A stretch of 8,729 bases of DNA from Anaerolineales bacterium Chloro_02 (GTDB lineage: Bacteria; Chloroflexota; Anaerolineae; Anaerolineales; Anaerolineaceae): assembly GCA_001603765.1 (NCBI GenBank), contig LUZV01000170.1, positions 1-8,729 on the forward strand, in the 5' to 3' direction. Shown in pieces: positions 5,553 to 8,729 of the stretch. A program made the translations under genes and the position numbers. Position 1 is the first letter of the stretch, and every line of letters starts with the position of its first letter. The notes under the pieces were generated by a model. It did not search any database, was not told the DNA's origin, and saw nothing but the letters and a program-made list of their open reading frames with translations.

Positions 5553-5903
5553 CTAATTGGTATCCTTAATCCCAAGCTGCCAAAGCATTCCGACGATGTG
5601 ATAGTTGCCGTGCGGAGTGGAAAGGAGCACAATCTCCTCCTGATTGGCGCGGGCGATTGTGGCTTCGTCTGGTTGTGCGTTTTCGGTAATGATGATGGCG
5701 GGTACCTCAAGCAGGGAAGCGACAGCAACGATGTTGATATTGGCGATTAACGTTACCCAAACGCCGTCAGGCTGCGCGCCAGTCATCACACAACTGAGAA
5801 GGTCTGAGGTATAGCCGCTATGAATTTCTATTTGGGAGAAATCCCGCGGGCTGGTCAGAACTTTCAGGTCAAGTGTCTCGATGATAGTTTTTAAGGTGAC
5901 CAT
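5553..5903 (-). CDS. DRTGG-domain protein (copy 1)
   Basis: A 116-residue single-domain protein. The core signature GYTSDLLSCVM lies at residues 30-40; paralogues usually have aspartate where C38 stands. It continues with an ANINIVAVASLLEVPAIIITE strand-helix-strand pattern (54-74) and ends in a PHGNYHIVGMLWQLGI segment. DRTGG domains occur as a regulatory module with CBS domains and in phosphotransacetylases; stand-alone ones are common near [FeFe]-hydrogenase genes, without a defined ligand. It is similar in layout to the 123-residue protein at 7243-6872, and the two flank the CBS-ATPase gene. The gap to that upstream gene is 12 bp; the ribosome site (GGAAAATT) is weak, suggesting coupled translation. 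Confidence 0.82.
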   Translation of the reverse strand: MVTLKTIIETLDLKVLTSPRDFSQIEIHSGYTSDLLSCVMTGAQPDGVWVTLIANINIVAVASLLEVPAIIITENAQPDEATIARANQEEIVLLSTPHGNYHIVGMLWQLGIKDTN

Positions 5904-5915
5904 AATTTTCCAATC

Positions 5916-6866
5916 TTAGCTGCTGGTTTTATCCAGATACATGGTCATATAGAGGTTAGTGCCGCTTTCTTTGGATGATTTAATGCTCATTTCGTCCACA
6001 CAGCCGCGGATGTTGACCAGCCCCATACCGGCGCCAAAGCCTTTGTTGCGCACTTGTTCGGTGGCGGTGGAGAAACCGGGGGTAAGTGCTTTTTCGACAT
6101 CTTCAATACCGGGGCCGTCGTCGTAGGCTTCCATGGTGATTTTATGCGGTTCAATTTCCACCCGCAAAAACCCGCCGTTGGTGGTATGGATGATTAGGTT
6201 CATCTCAGCCTCATAAACCGCGATGCCGCACCGCCGCGCTATCTGACGGGACGCGCCCAGGCGCTGGAGAGCCTTCTTGATATGGTTAGAAGCCGCGCCT
6301 CCGTGAAGGAAATCATCCTTGATAATGCGATAACGTAAGATCAGACTGGTGCGGTCCGATTCAATATCCTCAAAGAGATGTGAAGCGCGGTAGCGGATGA
6401 GCTCTTCCGCCTGGTAATCGCGTTGGAGCGCGGTTAGTAAACCATTGGTAATATCCCCTTTGGTGAGCATTCCAACCAACTTGTTGTTTTCATCCAGGAT
6501 CGGCAGGCGACCGACGTTCTTTTTCGCAAAAGTTTTTAAGGCTTCTACAACCTTCTCGTTTGCTTTGGCGGTGATTAGCCCTCTGGTCATGTAGTCGGTT
6601 ACCTTGCGGTCAATTCGACCGTCGCGCAAGGAACGGATCAAATCTTCGGTTGAGATAATTCCAATTACCTCTCCGTTTTGCACGACTGGCGCTCCGGAGA
6701 TGCGGTTTTTTTGGATCAGATCGAGAGCGTCGATCATGTGCATATCGGGTGATAGCGTGACGACGTTAGTGGTCATCACCTGGCTGATTTTCAGTTCGTA
6801 GCCAAGTTCCTCAACCCGGGTGATTATGCCGGCATCGCTATCAGAGAGAGTTACTTGGTCGCTCAT
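5916..6866 (-). CDS. Two CBS domains fused to an anti-sigma-type (RsbW/SpoIIAB-like) GHKL ATPase
   Basis: A 316-residue cytoplasmic protein. CBS 1 (about 27-82: VMTTNVVTLSP ... ISGAPVVQNGEVIGIISTEDLI) and CBS 2 (about 90-147: YMTRGLITAKAN ... VGRLPILDENNKLVGMLTKGDI) form a Bateman module expected to bind adenine nucleotides. After a helical linker, residues 195-312 are a HATPase: N box YEAEMNLIIH (E219, N223), G1 DDGPGI (249-254) and G2 GFGAGMGLVNI (276-286). The short ATPase without phospho-acceptor domain resembles anti-sigma serine kinases. I infer a switch reading the adenylate energy state and acting on a protein partner; no sigma factor, anti-anti-sigma or PP2C gene lies in the window. 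No clear Shine-Dalgarno precedes the ATG, but the preceding stop is only five bp away. Confidence 0.9.
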   Translation of the reverse strand: MSDQVTLSDSDAGIITRVEELGYELKISQVMTTNVVTLSPDMHMIDALDLIQKNRISGAPVVQNGEVIGIISTEDLIRSLRDGRIDRKVTDYMTRGLITAKANEKVVEALKTFAKKNVGRLPILDENNKLVGMLTKGDITNGLLTALQRDYQAEELIRYRASHLFEDIESDRTSLILRYRIIKDDFLHGGAASNHIKKALQRLGASRQIARRCGIAVYEAEMNLIIHTTNGGFLRVEIEPHKITMEAYDDGPGIEDVEKALTPGFSTATEQVRNKGFGAGMGLVNIRGCVDEMSIKSSKESGTNLYMTMYLDKTSS

Positions 6867-6871
6867 AGTGA

Positions 6872-7243
6872 TCAGTTTTTAGGAAATAGGTTCATTTCCG
6901 TTTCGTAACTCGGTAAACCGGCTTGAGCAAGACGACCAGAGATTTGGTAGAGACCCAACGGTGAGGCAATCACGGGCATCCCTTCATCGTTTGCGAGGTT
7001 CAAAATATCTTCACCAGGTTTCTTACCGCGGGCGAAGATGATCAGGCGGACATCCGCGATTAGAGCTGTACGAACCACCTGGGGGTTGCAAAGCCCGGTA
7101 ATGAGAGCCGATTCAGCCTGAATGGAGGCGAGCACATCGCTCATCAGATCACCGGCGAAACCGCCCTTGATTTCGGAGCTGACATCCACGTCTGGAGTAA
7201 GCAGCTTTCCTTCGCAAATCGCTAAAATGTCGACAATTTTCAT
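6872..7243 (-). CDS. DRTGG-domain protein (copy 2)
   Basis: A 123-residue single-domain protein, first gene of the regulatory unit. The signature GGFAGDLMSDVLASI is at residues 27-41, followed by a nucleotide-fold-like alternation (ESALITGLCNPQVVRTALIADVRLIIFARG, 44-73) and the ending GLYQISGRLAQAGL. It has the same architecture as the protein at 5903-5553 but low identity, so an old duplication or two distinct subunits. GAGGG (about 7250-7254) is the ribosome site of the ATG at 7243. The 85-bp spacer to divergent hisS must contain its promoter; I could not pick a convincing one on this strand. Function: unknown sensor or partner of the CBS-ATPase and PHP proteins (inference). Confidence 0.82.
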   Translation of the reverse strand: MKIVDILAICEGKLLTPDVDVSSEIKGGFAGDLMSDVLASIQAESALITGLCNPQVVRTALIADVRLIIFARGKKPGEDILNLANDEGMPVIASPLGLYQISGRLAQAGLPSYETEMNLFPKN

Positions 7244-7293
7244 ATGATACCCTCGAAAAACTTACTAAGGTTTATTTTACTCTAAAGCCCGCA

Positions 7294-7302
7294 TGTTATA
7301 CT
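7294..7302 (+). promoter_or_regulatory. Extended -10 promoter of hisS
   Basis: TGTTATACT: a TG one base before the -10 hexamer TATACT (five of six consensus bases). The -35 region is poor (TTTTAC around 7275-7280), which fits an extended -10 promoter. The start would be near 7309, giving a leader of about 20 nt, with GGAGAGG (7317-7323) five bases before the ATG. Confidence 0.55.
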
Positions 7303-7328
7303 AAGCAAATAGATTTGGAGAGGTCGAA

Positions 7329-8591
7329 ATGAAGAATTTGGTTAAGAGTGTCAAAGGAACACGGGATTTCTACCCCGATGAGATGGCAAAACGCCAGTGG
7401 TTGATCAAAAAATTGGCTGAAGCTTCAGAGTCCTTTGGCTATCAGATGTACGATGGACCCTGCCTGGAAACCATCGATCTCTATGCCGCCAAATCCGGCG
7501 AGGAGCTGGTGAAGGAACAGGCTTTTGTTTTTAACGATCGCGGCGGCGACCCAATCACCCTCAGACCGGAGTTAACGCCAACATTAACACGAATGGTTGC
7601 CTCGCGTCAGAACCTGCTGACCTTTCCGCTAAGGTGGTGGTCATTTGGTCCGTTCTGGCGCTATGAACGACCGCAAAAAGGGCGCACGCGCGAGTTTTTC
7701 CAGTGGAATATCGATCAAATCGGCAGCGATTCAGTCCAGGCGGACGCGGAACTGATCGCGGTAGCGGCGACATTCTTCCGTAAGGTGGGACTAACGCCGG
7801 ACCAGGTGAAAATTTTGGTTAATGATCGGCAGTTGATGGACGCCGAGCTCAACAAAATTGGCATTAACGCCGCGCAGAAGTCAGCGATGCTGCGCCTGAT
7901 TGACCGAATAGACAAACTGCCGGCGGATATTTGGGAAGAAAAGGCTTTAGCAGAAGGGCTGTCCGCTGATCAGGTGAGAGCGGTGCGGGATTTGCTTGGC
8001 AATTATGATCTTTGGAAAAATTCCGAATCGATGCGGCAACTTTTCGCGGCGCTAAAAGATTTGGGCGTCGAAGAATACGCCGCGTATGAGCCAAAAATCA
8101 TTCGGGGATTGGATTACTATACTGGCACGGTCTTTGAAGCGCACGCGACAAACGGCGAGTTCCGGGCAATTCTGGGCGGTGGGCACTACGCTAACCTGGT
8201 CAGCGACGTTGGCGGAAATCCGCTGCCGGGGGTTGGGTTTGCGATGGGGGATGTGGTCATAATGTTAGTGTTGGAGGCTTTTGGGCTGATCCCAGCGGAT
8301 TTGGTGGACCCAAACACCCTTTTTATGACTGTATTCAGCGTGGAAACTCTGGTAGAGTCAACCCGGTTGGCAAGTCAGTTGAGGGCTGAAGGGTTTAAGG
8401 TCATTCAGGCTGAGCCGGAAAAGCTGGCAAAGCAGATGAAATTCGCCGATAGGTTAGGGCTCGGCAGAGCCTTGGTTCTCGGACCGGAAGAAATCGCTGA
8501 TGGGAAGGTGGTCGTGAAAGACTTGCACAGCTTCGAACAAGTCAGCATCCCGCGCGGTGAACTGGTTGAGTTTTTGCGGAAAAGAGCTTAA
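7329..8591 (+). CDS. hisS: Histidyl-tRNA synthetase
   Basis: A 420-residue class II synthetase that charges tRNA-His. Motif 1 region KGTRDFYPDE (9-18), motif 2 FWRYERPQKGRTREFFQWNIDQIG (109-132, with R111 and E113), the histidine-specific HisA motif RGLDYYTGTVFEA (259-271, with the substrate-binding R259) and the C-terminal anticodon-binding domain (about 330-420) are all present. Two places differ from the standard bacterial enzyme: the second histidine motif reads GGGHYANL (283-290) instead of the usual GGGRYDxL, and motif 3 reads GVGFAMGDVVI (301-311), without the arginine of the usual GxERL. This may mark a divergent bacterial subfamily rather than a defect, since the frame is intact. ATG at 7329 has a strong ribosome site. 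It is monocistronic and functionally unrelated to its neighbours. Confidence 0.96.
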   Translation: MKNLVKSVKGTRDFYPDEMAKRQWLIKKLAEASESFGYQMYDGPCLETIDLYAAKSGEELVKEQAFVFNDRGGDPITLRPELTPTLTRMVASRQNLLTFPLRWWSFGPFWRYERPQKGRTREFFQWNIDQIGSDSVQADAELIAVAATFFRKVGLTPDQVKILVNDRQLMDAELNKIGINAAQKSAMLRLIDRIDKLPADIWEEKALAEGLSADQVRAVRDLLGNYDLWKNSESMRQLFAALKDLGVEEYAAYEPKIIRGLDYYTGTVFEAHATNGEFRAILGGGHYANLVSDVGGNPLPGVGFAMGDVVIMLVLEAFGLIPADLVDPNTLFMTVFSVETLVESTRLASQLRAEGFKVIQAEPEKLAKQMKFADRLGLGRALVLGPEEIADGKVVVKDLHSFEQVSIPRGELVEFLRKRA

Positions 8592-8613
8592 CCGCGAAAA
8601 AAGTTTAGTTAAT

Positions 8614-8651
8614 AAGCCGAACCCTTTGCACCATCGCAAAGGGTTCGGCTT
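8614..8651 (+). terminator. Intrinsic terminator of hisS
   Basis: A perfect 16-bp hairpin, AAGCCGAACCCTTTGC / GCAAAGGGTTCGGCTT, with the loop ACCATC (8630-8635), 22 bp after the hisS stop. Only three Ts follow in the plus direction, but the stem is long and GC-rich. The minus strand has TTATT after the stem, so weak bidirectional action is possible. Confidence 0.8.
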
Positions 8652-8662
8652 TAGCAGGGGAT

Positions 8663-8699
8663 ATGCTGAGTGGGGAAATTCATCTGAATATCTCGGCAT
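8663..8699. repeat. Imperfect nested inverted repeat beyond the hisS terminator
   Basis: ATGCTGAG (8663-8670) pairs with CTCGGCAT (8692-8699) with one G-T mismatch, and encloses a perfect ATTCA-TC-TGAAT (8678-8689). No gene is seen between 8652 and the right edge. It may be a weak second hairpin or chance. Confidence 0.25.
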
Positions 8700-8729
8700 T
8701 TGAACTTAAAATTTAACTTGTAAGAGCAA

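Noticed and set aside
8454..8699. Minus-strand open frame of 81 codons over the hisS end and terminator
   Set aside because: It crosses the hisS anticodon-binding domain and the 16-bp terminator hairpin and shows no domain.
1..8729. CRISPR arrays, insertion sequences, tRNA or rRNA genes
   Set aside because: No spaced direct repeats, transposase-like proteins, terminal repeats or RNA-gene signatures were seen on either strand.

Overview
The window reads as a redox-metabolism locus of a strictly anaerobic, fermentative bacterium. The gene set (NuoE/NuoF diaphorase subunits, an HndB-like protein, a stand-alone GHKL ATPase, PHP, DRTGG and CBS-ATPase regulators) is typical of [FeFe]-hydrogenase neighbourhoods in Clostridia, Thermotogae and Anaerolineae. 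The middling GC content and the style of the histidyl-tRNA synthetase make me favour a Chloroflexota (Anaerolineae-like) genome, but this is an inference without any phylogenetic marker test. No mobile elements, CRISPR arrays, tRNAs or rRNAs were seen.

Layout. Everything except hisS is on the minus strand, so the reading order is from right to left. (1) 7243 to 4834: a tight four-gene unit encoding a DRTGG protein, a CBS-CBS-HATPase protein, a second DRTGG protein and a PHP-domain phosphoesterase, with gaps of only 5-12 bp. (2) 4833 to 4573: a 261-bp gap with a Rex-like 18-bp operator next to a -10 box, then a leader with a strong Shine-Dalgarno and a 38-codon leader ORF that abuts nuoE. (3) 4572 to 2456: nuoE plus a complex-I-type nuoF, ending in a clear intrinsic terminator at 2411-2441. 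(4) 2410 to 2265: promoter region with a sigma70-type promoter and a second Rex-like operator at the same distance from an identical -10 element. (5) 2264 to 1: a hydrogenase-type operon in the order NuoE, GHKL ATPase, HndB-like Trx-fold protein, HydB/HndC-type NuoF. It runs off the left edge, where the [FeFe]-hydrogenase catalytic subunit would be expected. (6) 7329-8591, plus strand: hisS, divergent from the regulatory unit, with its own extended -10 promoter and a 16-bp terminator hairpin.

How it may work together. The two NuoE/NuoF pairs are NAD(H)-oxidising or -reducing diaphorase modules; the left one probably belongs to an electron-bifurcating or confurcating HydABC/Hnd-type hydrogenase. 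The paired Rex-like sites suggest that both modules respond to the NADH/NAD+ ratio. The DRTGG/CBS/GHKL/PHP genes look like a signalling unit attached to this redox machinery, with no known mechanism that I can name. A striking detail is that the [2Fe-2S] ligands are intact in both NuoE proteins but lost in the HndB-like protein (which has no cysteine at all) and in the N-terminal Trx-like domains of both NuoF proteins.
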